A DNA stretch of 64,000 nt, taken from positions 1,129,554-1,193,553 of the forward strand of contig BCGQ01000002.1 of assembly GCA_001599355.1 (NCBI GenBank), given 5' to 3'. The notes below the pieces were generated by a model that was not told where the DNA came from, did not search any database, and was given only the letters and a program-made list of their open reading frames with translations. The position numbers and the translations under genes were made by a program. Shown piece after piece: positions 1 through 9,441 of the stretch (the first letter of the stretch is position 1; each line of letters opens with the position of its first letter). Origin of the DNA: Nakazawaea peltata (Eukaryota > Ascomycota > Pichiomycetes > Alaninales > Pachysolenaceae).

Positions 1-533
1 GTCCCGCTGAGCTGGTGAAAGTTAGAATGCAACTGACTATTCCAACATTTGCTTCTAATCCTATTAGTGGGATGAGGAAAATTATTCAACTGGAAGGTGT
101 AGGCGCTTTATACAGAGGGTTAGTTCCATTGTGGTCTCGTCAATTACCATTTACTATGACCAAATTTGCATTATTTGAGAACGTAGTCTCACTCATCTAC
201 GACACTTTACCAAAAGAAAAGGAAGAGTATTCAGCTCTTCAACAGACTCTGGTCAGTTACCTGTCTGGTTACATTGCAGGTATTTTCTGTGCTATTGTAA
301 GTCATCCAGCTGATGTCATGTTTTCTAAGATCAATTCTGTCAACAGGGTCTCAACAGGTGACCGTGAACTGCTCCCAAAATTGGTTTCCAAAATTTACAA
401 AGACGTTGGTTTTAGGGGGTTATGGAACGGATTATCCATCCGTATTGTCATGGTCGGTACTTTAACCGGTTTACAATGGCTTGTTTATGACTCCTTCAAG
501 ATCGCCGTCGGCTTGCCTACTACTGGCCACTAA
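1..533 (+). CDS. PIC2: Mitochondrial phosphate/copper carrier Pic2, C-terminal part (5' end outside window)
   Basis: Mitochondrial carrier family (SLC25) protein of the inner membrane. In S. cerevisiae Pic2 imports copper and phosphate into the matrix. The frame is open from the first bases and has no start codon in the window. About the last 177 residues are present: the tail of one carrier repeat (PAE-x-VKVRMQ, a PxE-type signature) and a complete third repeat with SHPADVMFSKIN. The stretches RGLVPLWSRQLPFTMTKF and GLWNG, and the C-terminal VGLPTTG, fit Pic2 much better than the paralogue Mir1. The residue after PAE is encoded by CTG and is Ala in Pic2, one of the signs of the altered code. 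It converges on SCY1. Confidence 0.88.
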   Translation, partial: PAELVKVRMQLTIPTFASNPISGMRKIIQLEGVGALYRGLVPLWSRQLPFTMTKFALFENVVSLIYDTLPKEKEEYSALQQTLVSYLSGYIAGIFCAIVSHPADVMFSKINSVNRVSTGDRELLPKLVSKIYKDVGFRGLWNGLSIRIVMVGTLTGLQWLVYDSFKIAVGLPTTGH

Positions 534-752
534 TGATGTACATTAATTTTAATTTTTATAGATTATCTTTTATTCTCACCACTTGTACCCTCTTTTTCTT
601 TTTTAAAATCTCCCTATATTTTGGTGCGGGACGACATTCGCTTGCGCTTACTTCTTGCTGCAGCAAATTTGAAAACAGCCGCTAAGAGTTGCACATCGCC
701 TGATGCGGAAAGAAAAACCACAAAGAAAAGGCATTCCGTGATTGGTGAAATG

Positions 753-761
753 TGCACGACC
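753..761 (-). promoter_or_regulatory. RGTCGTGYA element (reverse)
   Basis: TGCACGACC, an exact match to the recurrent element. It lies between two convergent 3' ends, about 110 bases from the SCY1 stop. Confidence 0.5.
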
Positions 762-771
762 TTTGTACCCC

Positions 772-803
772 CTTTGAGGTGCACCCCCTTTGAAGTGCAC
801 CCC
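772..803. repeat. Two 16-bp tandem units
   Basis: CTTTGAGGTGCACCCC is followed directly by CTTTGAAGTGCACCCC, with one difference. Each unit contains TGCACCC, which resembles the yeast Aft iron-regulon core, but nothing else supports an iron role here. Confidence 0.75.
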
Positions 804-872
804 ATTGATGAGATGATGAGTAAATGGGTGAAAGAATAGTTCAGTCTATTAAATATTATACAGTACGATTTA

Positions 873-3323
873 TCAGATCAAGGAATCACCGTTATTAGCG
901 TTCCAGTTGATGGAAGTAGTGGCTGGTGATGTCAGTGATGCTGGTTGGTTACGTTTAGGCTGAATTAGACCCAGAGAGAAACCTGGAGGGTAGTTTGATG
1001 GCGGGGATGAGGCTTTTTGCAGAGCCACGGACCAATCAATTGAACTTGATGGAGTTGTTTGTGGGGCTGGTGTCATAACAGGAGTAACTACAGGGTTCAT
1101 TACAGCAGTATTCAATGATGCTGGAGTCGATGAATGGCTAGGGGCATTGGCTCTCATTGGACGTAACAGTGGACTAGAGGTAGTCAGGGAGGTCGAACCG
1201 AACGAAAGAGGATTATGCTGTGGAGTAGGTTTCAATTGTAATCTAGTAGCTGGTTTTGACAGAGCTGGAGTAAAATTGAAACTCGATGCTGTTGTTCTAT
1301 TCGATGACAGAAGAGGAGCAGGGTTACTAGAAGGAGAAGTCAGACTGAAATCTCCGAAATCGTCATCATCATCATCTTCATTGGTTTGATCCATTCCAAA
1401 CCCGTTGTTTGCACCAATGTTCATGTTTGGTTCGGGAGACATAGACATAGGTGGAGGAGACGTAATCGATACATCAATATGTTCTTCGAATTTGGCTATC
1501 AAAAACTTCTCAACCTTTTGAATTGAACCAACAATTACATTATAAACATCGGCCGATTTACTATACTTCAAAAGGCGCCATAATTGGAATAAAATCTGTT
1601 CTAAAATAATCTCAAGTTGCAGCTGGTCCAGCTTTTTCAGAACCAACTTGTTGAAGATCTCCTCGTACAAGACGATGATTTTCTTCAAGAACTCAAGATT
1701 ACCAAAATTTTTACTCGAAGTATTGTGCAAGATAGGCAATAACTTCTCAATTACGATGAAATTATCCAACAGATTCTCCTTATCTTTTAACAAAATAATG
1801 AACGAATCTATGGTTAAATGCTTGATCTTTAAAGAAGTGGTCTTGGTGAAGACTTGGCAGATCAGAGGAAATACCACATTACTGACTGTCTGATAGTTTT
1901 GTAATTTGATAAAAGTAGCCAAGTTTGATAAAACACGTTCCTGGAATAATAATTGCTGTTGTTCCTGGGAAACCTGAATACCATTCTTGAATATAGACAT
2001 CAAAAACTTCAGGTACTGGTCATTGTTGGAACCATGATATACCAATTTTGACTCGATCAGCTTGAAATTGTTGATAATCAAGATTTTACTGTTGATCAAC
2101 CCGTTCAAGTCGACAATCTGCTGCAATTTTGGGAAAACTTTCTCGACAAAAGACAACCGAGATAACTGCTGAGAGATGATGAGGATATTATCCAAGACAG
2201 TGAATATTAAAGTCTCCTCCTCGGTGGTGATTTGACTAGATTTTATATAGGTGTCCAACAAATTGATGAAAATAGGTAAGAATTTGTTCATCAACAATTG
2301 TTTGGAGAATTTTAAAGAGTAGTTTTTGAATTTTTCGAGGAATCGTTGCTGGTCGAGGATGTTCTGACTGGAAATGGAATCGAAAAAGTTCAAAATCTTG
2401 ACTAATTCGTTATTGAACACATTCGACTGAATGAATTGGTTGATTCCCCAAGGGTTACGTTGATAGTTCAATAATGTGAGCAAACTTTGAGTGAAATTCT
2501 CGGGAATATTCCTGAAAAGAGATTTCTGCTCTTGTTGTAACTTATTATTTAACCTAGAAGCACTTTGTTGATACTCATCGATGTTATTCCCATCACAAGT
2601 GATGAGATAAGGACTCAGAGAGTTCCAATTAAATAAATAGTAAATTAAACAACCAAGACTGAACAAATCATTGGTGAATTTTAACTGTCTGCTTAATATG
2701 AAATCGGGACAACTGAATTTGAAATTTACATTGACAAAAGTTGGCATTCTAGGGTCGAACTGGTCCAATTCTCCGGTTCCTGTCTCGACATGCTGCATAA
2801 AATTGAACCCACTCAATTTCCAATCGAAATTCTCGTTCAAAAATACCGTCGAAGGTTGGATATTTAAGTGCACAGACTGTAAATTGTCGTGCAAGAACTC
2901 AATTCCATGAGAAACTTGTAACAATCCTTTTGCGATCATAATTTCGTCAAATTCGGTCTTGTCAATTTTGTATAAATTGGACACGACATATTCGGTAACA
3001 AACAACAGACGGGATTTATGATCTTCCAAAGGTTCAACAACTTGTAAAATGGAGGGGTGCTTTAATTTGGCCAAGCTGGCCACGTAGCGCTGCATCACCA
3101 GGAAACTTTCGGCAAGAATCAAATGTTTGTTCGTCTTATTCAATACCCCTAGCTTCACCATGGCGGCCTCAAACTTTTTCTTGTCGAATATCCATACCGA
3201 GAACTGCTTCTTTGTCTGCTTATGTTTCAGTGGGTAGATAGTCCACCCATCTGAGGAGAAAAGCAGGTTCTGGGAGATGGTATACAGACCTTCAATTCCG
3301 GAACTTTTGAAAACTTTGAACAT
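873..3323 (-). CDS. SCY1: SCY1-like pseudokinase
   Basis: 816 residues. An N-terminal protein-kinase fold (about 20-310) has lost its catalytic motifs: the HRD position reads HLN (152-154) and the DFG position reads SGF (171-173), as in the Scy1/SCYL2 family. A helical HEAT-type region follows to about 620, then a Ser/Thr/Pro-rich tail with a run of Asp near 660. SCYL2 proteins act in clathrin-dependent trafficking between Golgi and endosomes; the yeast role is poorly known. The length is close to S. cerevisiae Scy1. The start codon is followed at once by the conserved segment SSDGWTIYPLKHKQTKKQ. A single RGTCGTGYA element lies 194 bases upstream. Confidence 0.85.
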   Translation of the reverse strand: MFKVFKSSGIEGLYTISQNLLFSSDGWTIYPLKHKQTKKQFSVWIFDKKKFEAAMVKLGVLNKTNKHLILAESFLVMQRYVASLAKLKHPSILQVVEPLEDHKSRLLFVTEYVVSNLYKIDKTEFDEIMIAKGLLQVSHGIEFLHDNLQSVHLNIQPSTVFLNENFDWKLSGFNFMQHVETGTGELDQFDPRMPTFVNVNFKFSCPDFILSRQLKFTNDLFSLGCLIYYLFNWNSLSPYLITCDGNNIDEYQQSASRLNNKLQQEQKSLFRNIPENFTQSLLTLLNYQRNPWGINQFIQSNVFNNELVKILNFFDSISSQNILDQQRFLEKFKNYSLKFSKQLLMNKFLPIFINLLDTYIKSSQITTEEETLIFTVLDNILIISQQLSRLSFVEKVFPKLQQIVDLNGLINSKILIINNFKLIESKLVYHGSNNDQYLKFLMSIFKNGIQVSQEQQQLLFQERVLSNLATFIKLQNYQTVSNVVFPLICQVFTKTTSLKIKHLTIDSFIILLKDKENLLDNFIVIEKLLPILHNTSSKNFGNLEFLKKIIVLYEEIFNKLVLKKLDQLQLEIILEQILFQLWRLLKYSKSADVYNVIVGSIQKVEKFLIAKFEEHIDVSITSPPPMSMSPEPNMNIGANNGFGMDQTNEDDDDDDFGDFSLTSPSSNPAPLLSSNRTTASSFNFTPALSKPATRLQLKPTPQHNPLSFGSTSLTTSSPLLRPMRANAPSHSSTPASLNTAVMNPVVTPVMTPAPQTTPSSSIDWSVALQKASSPPSNYPPGFSLGLIQPKRNQPASLTSPATTSINWNANNGDSLI

Positions 3324-3516
3324 TGAGGTAGTGCAGATAGTGTAGGTCTGATATGAATCTACCCGAATTCAGGTCTATATACCCTTGGTTTACTTCCAAT
3401 GATGATGTTTCGCCTGTCAACTTTTAGATGGGGATCTGTTTTGGTACTTTATGCACTACTGCCAGCAGAACAGTTTTTTGGTGCCGGAAGAAGCCTGCGC
3501 CTCGGAAATTGTTATT

Positions 3517-3525
3517 TACACGACC
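3517..3525 (-). promoter_or_regulatory. RGTCGTGYA element in SCY1 promoter
   Basis: TACACGACC, 194 bases before the SCY1 ATG and reading in the direction of SCY1. The wider match TTATTTACACGACCT is shared with the copy at 20996. Confidence 0.6.
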
Positions 3526-3564
3526 TTTATTTCCTATCTAGTAAATTTGATATTATACACACGA

Positions 3565-6500
3565 TCAACTCAACATGACATTCATCTCCCAATCTTTGAT
3601 CACGTCACACCAACTATTACGTTTCTCATTGGTATTTTTTCTTCTCCACACCTCGAGCATGATTTGACGCAGCACCCAATATGTTCCAATACCACTTTTT
3701 GCAATATGAGTACCCCAATCTTTAAAACCGGTTTGAAGGAAGTAGGTCATCAGTTCCGAACCGGCTATGAAACCTTGCCAAAACAAGGGGATAATCAACA
3801 AATCTTTGTTGGTTCTGTTTTCAGTAATCAGTTGGATCAGATTTAAATGTACCAACACCTTCTCAACGTGATCTTGCAAATACATGGGGTTGACATTCTG
3901 TACCAATCTCTTGAAATAAATGATTAATCCATGGTAAAAAGAGAAGACATGATGGTAGATTCCTTCATGACGTTTTGAGTAAAACCGTTTATTTTTGAAC
4001 GACTGATCTTCGTCATCCTCCATACTAGCGGCTGGAGCATTCTGAGTCTCTTCATATAATTTCCATTCTAACACCCATTCTTGTAATTTAGATTCTAAAT
4101 CATCCAGTAATTTCTTATAAAAGGCCGGAACTTCAATGCTATTCTCATCATGATACCTCTTAAAACGCACTAAATGCACCACCTCGGAGAACAACAAAAT
4201 CAAAGAATTCGGCAATCCGTAAAACAGATCCGAAGAAATTTGATGGTCATCTAATTTGTCGGCCTTAGAAGGTTTAAAAGAAGTCCTCGTAATATCGATA
4301 AATGCGGGGAGTGCTGACTTTTTACGAATATTTACAGACGATGAAGATACGGTGACTCCATCCTCTTGCTGGAGCATTTTTTCCCTCTGTTTTTGTCTTT
4401 GTTCTTCTTCTTCTGCGCGCAGCTTCTCCTGTTTCTGCACCTCATCCTCTTCGTCATCATCTGCATTGACAATGTACTCGATTTTAATCTTACCTTTGTC
4501 ATTGATTTTCTCATGGAAAATACCCCCCATTTTACTTGGATGAGGAACTACTGAGGGACTTTTGTATTCTTCTGGTGAGTTCATCAAAAATTCTCCGTAG
4601 TTTTCATCATTCAAATATATTTCCTCCTTCTTGATATTGTCCAAGCTTGTGGAATCTTGGATTAACTTCAAGTTACTGAAGATACGATGTAAAATCAACA
4701 GTTTGGCGGACAATTTCTTCTTCGTCTCCATTTTCTTACTAATGAACTTCTCACAAATATCAAGATGCAATTTACAGTCACTCATTGTTCCCCACACCAT
4801 ATCAACTGTGACCATACTTAAGACTGCTACCAATACGTCTTTATATTTTTGACTAAGGACATCGTCAAGCAAACAATTTTTCAAGAAAATGGTCAGCTGT
4901 TGTCTCAACTGGATCCCCAAATTCAAATAAAATTTCATCTCATCACTGTTCCTGTTGAATTTACTTTGCAAATTGAAGGCGCTCACCAGGAGCAACAGGT
5001 TCAATAAACAGTTTCTGGCATTTGAGGTTTTCCCTAGGGATCCCAACTCTCCAATGGCCATTACCAGACGGGGAAAGTAAATGAATTTCCAGGGGTTTTT
5101 AGGTAACGGAATGACTGTCATCATATCGGCCACTTCTTCTATGTAATAGTTCAATAAATAACGGGTCATTGGGTGCACATGCAACGAGGAGGTTCCAATA
5201 GGCGAATTACTATTAATTTGAAGCGCAGCAGGATGGGGGGTGTTGATTTTGACTACTTCCATAATCAGAGCTGGCATTTTGGAATCAGATGAGTGAATGA
5301 TGATTTCTGATTGAGTATCTGAAGGTTGTTGAGCTTGGTGAGGCTGGCTCGATTGTTGGTTTGGACGTTGCTTATGAGGTACGGATTCATTTTCGTCTTC
5401 TGGAGAAACCTCTTGTAATTCATTTTGTGCATTAATTTTGAATTTTTGAGCAGGTCCCAGGGCCGCTAAATGATTGTAAGACGAACCACCATTATGAGGA
5501 GCAAGCAGTGGGAATTGTTTGTCGAAATGAGCATTCCTGTGGAATAACAAATTGAACATTTCGTCTTGGTTCTGTTGAGTTTGAGCTGAGGAATCCATGA
5601 TACCGGAAACGTCAACTTGGTTATTAGAAAAATTATCTATAAATAAATTAGACTGCAGAGCAGATTGACGAGGCAGTTGCTGCAAATTAGAATGTCCTGA
5701 CGAATTGTGTTGCAGAGGGGTCAGAGATTGTGGAGGCGCGGAATTGGACCCTTGTTGTATTCCCTGACCAGGATCTGTCACATTGAAGAAATCCAAAAAA
5801 TGAGTATCACCATTCAACAGAGATACTGTCAATAAGGCATCATCGATCAAATCCTTACTTAACCATTCATTTCCTTGAACAAAATTAGGGAGGGAGTTGA
5901 AAAAGCTCAGATCCGGAGGAATCGAGTTCTTTTTCTGTCTCTTGTCAGCATCAGCAGACTGAGGAGGAGCCGGAGATCCCACGGAATTAGAAGGCTGCAT
6001 TACAACTGCTGAAGGGGTATCCGGATGACCGGATGAGACGCCAGGTAATGATGTAGACGAGCTTGAATGCGATAATGCTTGATATTTGTTCCCGTTCTTG
6101 GTACTAGGACCCAACGAAGATGATCGTACTTCATCCCTTCCCAATTTATCTTTCTTTCTTATGTAATGTCTTCTCTTCTTCAGCACCTTTTGACCACGGA
6201 ATACACCATATGGACCAAGTGTCTTTGTATCATCATCTTTCAAAGTGGCATTATTATGCAAAACCAGTAAATCCCGATCCATGTCTTCATAAGTTTCGTA
6301 CTCTTCTTTGTATCTTACAAAATCCACGTTTCTACGCTGGAAATATTGCTCGTCTTTCAAGACATCGTTAACATGAGGAGTTGAAAGTTGGTATCCGTAC
6401 TTATCGAACTGTAATGGGTGAGACCAGCGTAATTTTAAATCATATCCTGAGCAATGGAATCCACTTTTCTGACACCTCTCACATTCAGGACGTCGTAAAT

Positions 6501-6573
6501 CACACTTGACCTTTCTGTTTCGACAAGTCCAACAGCCGGTGAACGTCTTCTTTCTGCGCTCAATCAGGCTCAT
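3565..6573 (-). CDS. ARG81: Zn2Cys6 transcription factor Arg81 (ArgRII)
   Basis: 1002 residues. A Zn(II)2Cys6 cluster sits at the very N-terminus with Cys14, 17, 24, 31, 34 and 41 (CWTCRNRKVKCD...CERC). The segment just after it, GYDLKLRWSHPLQFDKYGYQ, is the Arg81 signature. In S. cerevisiae Arg81 is the arginine sensor of the ArgR-Mcm1 complex, which represses biosynthetic and induces catabolic arginine genes. Residues about 190-420 are Gln/Ser/Asn/Pro-rich, a helical regulatory domain covers about 440-660, and an acidic Glu/Gln-rich coil lies near 690-730. The target gene ARG4 lies about 17 kb away. It is divergent from NCA2. Confidence 0.92.
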   Translation of the reverse strand: MSLIERRKKTFTGCWTCRNRKVKCDLRRPECERCQKSGFHCSGYDLKLRWSHPLQFDKYGYQLSTPHVNDVLKDEQYFQRRNVDFVRYKEEYETYEDMDRDLLVLHNNATLKDDDTKTLGPYGVFRGQKVLKKRRHYIRKKDKLGRDEVRSSSLGPSTKNGNKYQALSHSSSSTSLPGVSSGHPDTPSAVVMQPSNSVGSPAPPQSADADKRQKKNSIPPDLSFFNSLPNFVQGNEWLSKDLIDDALLTVSLLNGDTHFLDFFNVTDPGQGIQQGSNSAPPQSLTPLQHNSSGHSNLQQLPRQSALQSNLFIDNFSNNQVDVSGIMDSSAQTQQNQDEMFNLLFHRNAHFDKQFPLLAPHNGGSSYNHLAALGPAQKFKINAQNELQEVSPEDENESVPHKQRPNQQSSQPHQAQQPSDTQSEIIIHSSDSKMPALIMEVVKINTPHPAALQINSNSPIGTSSLHVHPMTRYLLNYYIEEVADMMTVIPLPKNPWKFIYFPRLVMAIGELGSLGKTSNARNCLLNLLLLVSAFNLQSKFNRNSDEMKFYLNLGIQLRQQLTIFLKNCLLDDVLSQKYKDVLVAVLSMVTVDMVWGTMSDCKLHLDICEKFISKKMETKKKLSAKLLILHRIFSNLKLIQDSTSLDNIKKEEIYLNDENYGEFLMNSPEEYKSPSVVPHPSKMGGIFHEKINDKGKIKIEYIVNADDDEEDEVQKQEKLRAEEEEQRQKQREKMLQQEDGVTVSSSSVNIRKKSALPAFIDITRTSFKPSKADKLDDHQISSDLFYGLPNSLILLFSEVVHLVRFKRYHDENSIEVPAFYKKLLDDLESKLQEWVLEWKLYEETQNAPAASMEDDEDQSFKNKRFYSKRHEGIYHHVFSFYHGLIIYFKRLVQNVNPMYLQDHVEKVLVHLNLIQLITENRTNKDLLIIPLFWQGFIAGSELMTYFLQTGFKDWGTHIAKSGIGTYWVLRQIMLEVWRRKNTNEKRNSWCDVIKDWEMNVMLS

Positions 6574-6890
6574 TTGAATCTGTATGCTTCAAGGAGTATG
6601 CCGACCAAATTTGATGCTATGTTTATATGATTTTGGACCAGATGAATGCCGTTGAAATGACTCCAATACATCATCTCTTCTGAATTTAAAAAAATTTTGA
6701 CTGTTTTTTTGTGAATTTCCTAATATGGAATAATAAATTATTACTTATCATGGCAGTCGAGGAGACTATTATGAATGCTATATTGGGAAATGTTTGGGTT
6801 TACCTATAGTGGTAATATTGTGTAGCGTATCAGATCTCATCGCAATTTAGCAATCAAGGTCAACTAGTTGGGTGGGTATTGAACAGAGTA
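6574..6890. promoter_or_regulatory. Divergent promoter region ARG81/NCA2
   Basis: 317 bases, AT-rich, with an A-then-T box near 6686 (AAAAAAATTTTG) towards ARG81. No RGTCGTGYA element and no clear arginine-box is visible. Confidence 0.5.
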
Positions 6891-9026
6891 ATGGTCAATT
6901 CGGTGTTGAATGAGCTCATAAAGAGCAATATCGAGTCATTGAACTCGTATAGCACGCAGTTACTCTCTAGACTAGACGAGTCCCCTCTTTTTTCAGCTAC
7001 AGCTGACTCTGTCGGGATTGAGCCATTGGAGCCAAGCATTCAGAATGACATTGAAGTATTAAAACAAAAGTTTTATGACACTTTCGAGTTGTCAGGAGAG
7101 GTTTTCTCCAAGGAGTCTCATTCGGGTTCTCGTCAGGAGGTATCAATTAGTGATAAGAAACAACGGAAATTGAAGTTGAAGCTTGTTCAACAGAATTTAC
7201 TGCCATTTGTTACTGAGGATGGAAAGTTGGTGAGTGAGACAATACTTTCAAACCCCCAATATGCATCTCTATCGTCTGAAATCAAAGATGGGATCGAAAT
7301 CATATGTCAATTGGAGAAATTGGTCCTCTTTTACAATTTATTACTCGTCTGCAGTATCGTATCGCAGTTCTTACTCTCAAAGACAATGCCTATGACGGGT
7401 GATCTCGATTATTATAGTGATATTTTGAATTCTAATATTTCTCTTGGAGTGTATATCCTGCAGAACTTGCCATTGGATGTTTATGCATTACTCAAGAATG
7501 TTTTTGCCGACTTGGAGAAACTTGGAGGCTTGAAGAGAGTGGCCTCTATTCAAGAGGATCCAGAGGCATTACAGTCAACTCCTACTTGGGTTCCAGAGAG
7601 TTTGGTTCCGGTTTACAACAAAGTGAACGCTTTTATGACCGAGTTCTTCATTGCGTTGAGATCTAATCTCAAGAAACTCCCTCTGTCTCCTGGATATTTC
7701 TTATCCAAGAATATCCATAAAGCCCAGACCAGATTCAATTATGTCCAGACGATGTTGGGAAGCCCAATTTATTCAGCGAGAGAGAAGCTCTATCTGAAGA
7801 AGCAGACCTTAGATCAATTGAGACTCTCGAATGCAACGAAATTGGGCGTTTTACTTGAACAGATCCCAGATTTCGACGCTCTCAAAAATGTTGAAGCTGA
7901 TGATGTCGTATCAGTACTTGATCATTACGATGCTTGTGAGACAATTGATTTTCTCTTCCCATTCTATGAGTCTGAAGACATTTCTTTTGAATATTCAAAT
8001 GATTTAAAAGTGGCTTTCCAGAAATTGTATCATTTGGTGAGCAAATCGATTCCTCAAAGTTTCAAATCGACACAGGAAACTATCAAAGCCAACTCTAAAC
8101 CTTCAAGATACGTCAGGTATTGGATATTGCTGCTTGCCGGAGTCCTCTATGTCCCATCAACTCTGCTCACTATTTGGGGTCGTCAGAAGGAGATCTACGA
8201 CTGGATTCAGGTCAACCTTGTGGAGTCGATAAAAGGTTTCTGCCGTAATTGGCTCGTTCGTCCCCTGCAACAGATCTTGGCCACTGTCAGACATGACAGT
8301 TCCTCGGAGATAGCCATTATGTCACAGAAATCCTTGAGCTCTGACTTGGATTCCTTAACCCGTATGGCTATTGATTTAGCAGTGGATACCGCGAGTCCCG
8401 GTTTGCTGCTGCTGGACTTGGAACTGTTGAAAATGGAGATTTCTCAGTCTGTACAACTGGGAGATCTCACATCAATCATGTTGAACTATGAAGAAGCATT
8501 GAAGAGCCCAGTTTCCAACTTGATGAAGGGTAAATTGTTGAGGAATTTGTTAATTCAAATCCAAAAGTTGAAGGTTGATGGTGAAGTGGCTATGCATGGG
8601 ATCGATAAGCTTCTCAAGTCTCAGGAGTTGGTGTTTACTGTAGTACTGCTGTCACCCTCACTCTTGGTGGTGTACTATATCTTGACCTCTATCAACCAGT
8701 ATTGGAAGAATGGGGTTTCTCGTTTCAACTCTTCATTGAAACCTCGTATCTTGTCAGCATTGAACAACATCGAACGTTCTCTGATCTCTCTACAGCATCG
8801 GACTTTGCCGCAACATCGAGACTCTTACTATGAAACTAGAGGATTAATCCTTCTTGAGGTGATCAATTTGAGATCTCTCGGAGCTTTGGTGATCCCGAAA
8901 TCAAAGAGGCTTGAATGGATTAGAGATTGTAATGATATATTGAACAAGGAGTATACTGCTGAGATGAGATTACAGACTGTACAGACTATATCTAGGATTC
9001 ATAGAGTATATGGGGGGTATTTTTAA
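6891..9026 (+). CDS. NCA2: Nca2, mitochondrial ATP6/ATP8 expression protein
   Basis: 711 residues from the first ATG; the frame is open a few codons upstream but only with a TTG. The NCA2 family is a fungal and plant mitochondrial membrane protein family. In S. cerevisiae Nca2 acts with Nca3 in expression of the mitochondrially encoded ATP synthase subunits 6 and 8. Two hydrophobic segments stand out, about 409-430 (ILLLAGVLYVPSTLLTIWG) and about 579-600 (LVFTVVLLSPSLLVVYYIL). Between and after them lies conserved helical sequence, including the C-terminal LILLEVINLRSLG. It is somewhat longer than the S. cerevisiae protein. Confidence 0.85.
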   Translation: MVNSVLNELIKSNIESLNSYSTQLLSRLDESPLFSATADSVGIEPLEPSIQNDIEVLKQKFYDTFELSGEVFSKESHSGSRQEVSISDKKQRKLKLKLVQQNLLPFVTEDGKLVSETILSNPQYASLSSEIKDGIEIICQLEKLVLFYNLLLVCSIVSQFLLSKTMPMTGDLDYYSDILNSNISLGVYILQNLPLDVYALLKNVFADLEKLGGLKRVASIQEDPEALQSTPTWVPESLVPVYNKVNAFMTEFFIALRSNLKKLPLSPGYFLSKNIHKAQTRFNYVQTMLGSPIYSAREKLYLKKQTLDQLRLSNATKLGVLLEQIPDFDALKNVEADDVVSVLDHYDACETIDFLFPFYESEDISFEYSNDLKVAFQKLYHLVSKSIPQSFKSTQETIKANSKPSRYVRYWILLLAGVLYVPSTLLTIWGRQKEIYDWIQVNLVESIKGFCRNWLVRPLQQILATVRHDSSSEIAIMSQKSLSSDLDSLTRMAIDLAVDTASPGLLLLDLELLKMEISQSVQLGDLTSIMLNYEEALKSPVSNLMKGKLLRNLLIQIQKLKVDGEVAMHGIDKLLKSQELVFTVVLLSPSLLVVYYILTSINQYWKNGVSRFNSSLKPRILSALNNIERSLISLQHRTLPQHRDSYYETRGLILLEVINLRSLGALVIPKSKRLEWIRDCNDILNKEYTAEMRLQTVQTISRIHRVYGGYF

Positions 9027-9441
9027 TGACCACTCGATTAGCTAACTTAGTAATAATATAATTGAATCGCAATAGATCATCTTAATAAATTGTATTTGTT
9101 CTAGAATTTGCATATTGTGCGCACAATAAGGGAAATGTATGAGAAGGATGCATTTAGGAGTGAAAAAGGTGCATAAAGGGGGTAAAAGGGGTAAAGGGGC
9201 ATAAATAAATGATTGCAGAAGGTGATGTGAGGGGAAGAAGAGTATTCGGAATAATCTTCGGAACAATCGGTGCGGGGATGAATGATCATGTATCTTCAAT
9301 TAACTTTTTAATTCCCTCAAACTATAAATAGAAGAAATAACCCTAATACAACTGCAAAAAGGGGTAACCATAATCTCTAACAGCATACAGAAAGGAATAA
9401 TCTCTAATAATATTGAATAATATACATGCAGAAGGTCAACC
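9027..9441. other. Intergenic gap between convergent NCA2 and the 9.4-12.0 kb gene
   Basis: No gene seen. AT-rich 3' flanks enclose a G/A-rich stretch near 9160-9200 with repeated GGGGTAAA units. The phrase AATAATCTCTAA recurs near 9395-9412. Small open frames here look incidental. Confidence 0.5.

Larger units (their letters stand above)
534..872. other. Intergenic gap between convergent PIC2 and SCY1
   Basis: No convincing gene. It starts with a T-rich stretch suited to PIC2 3'-end formation. A TRCACGACY element lies at 753-761 and a 16-bp tandem duplication at 772-803. Finding a promoter-type element between two 3' ends is unexpected. Confidence 0.6.

Noticed and set aside
3451-3846. 131-codon plus-strand frame at the ARG81 3' end
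   Set aside because: It overlaps the conserved C-terminus of Arg81 in antisense and has no recognisable motif.
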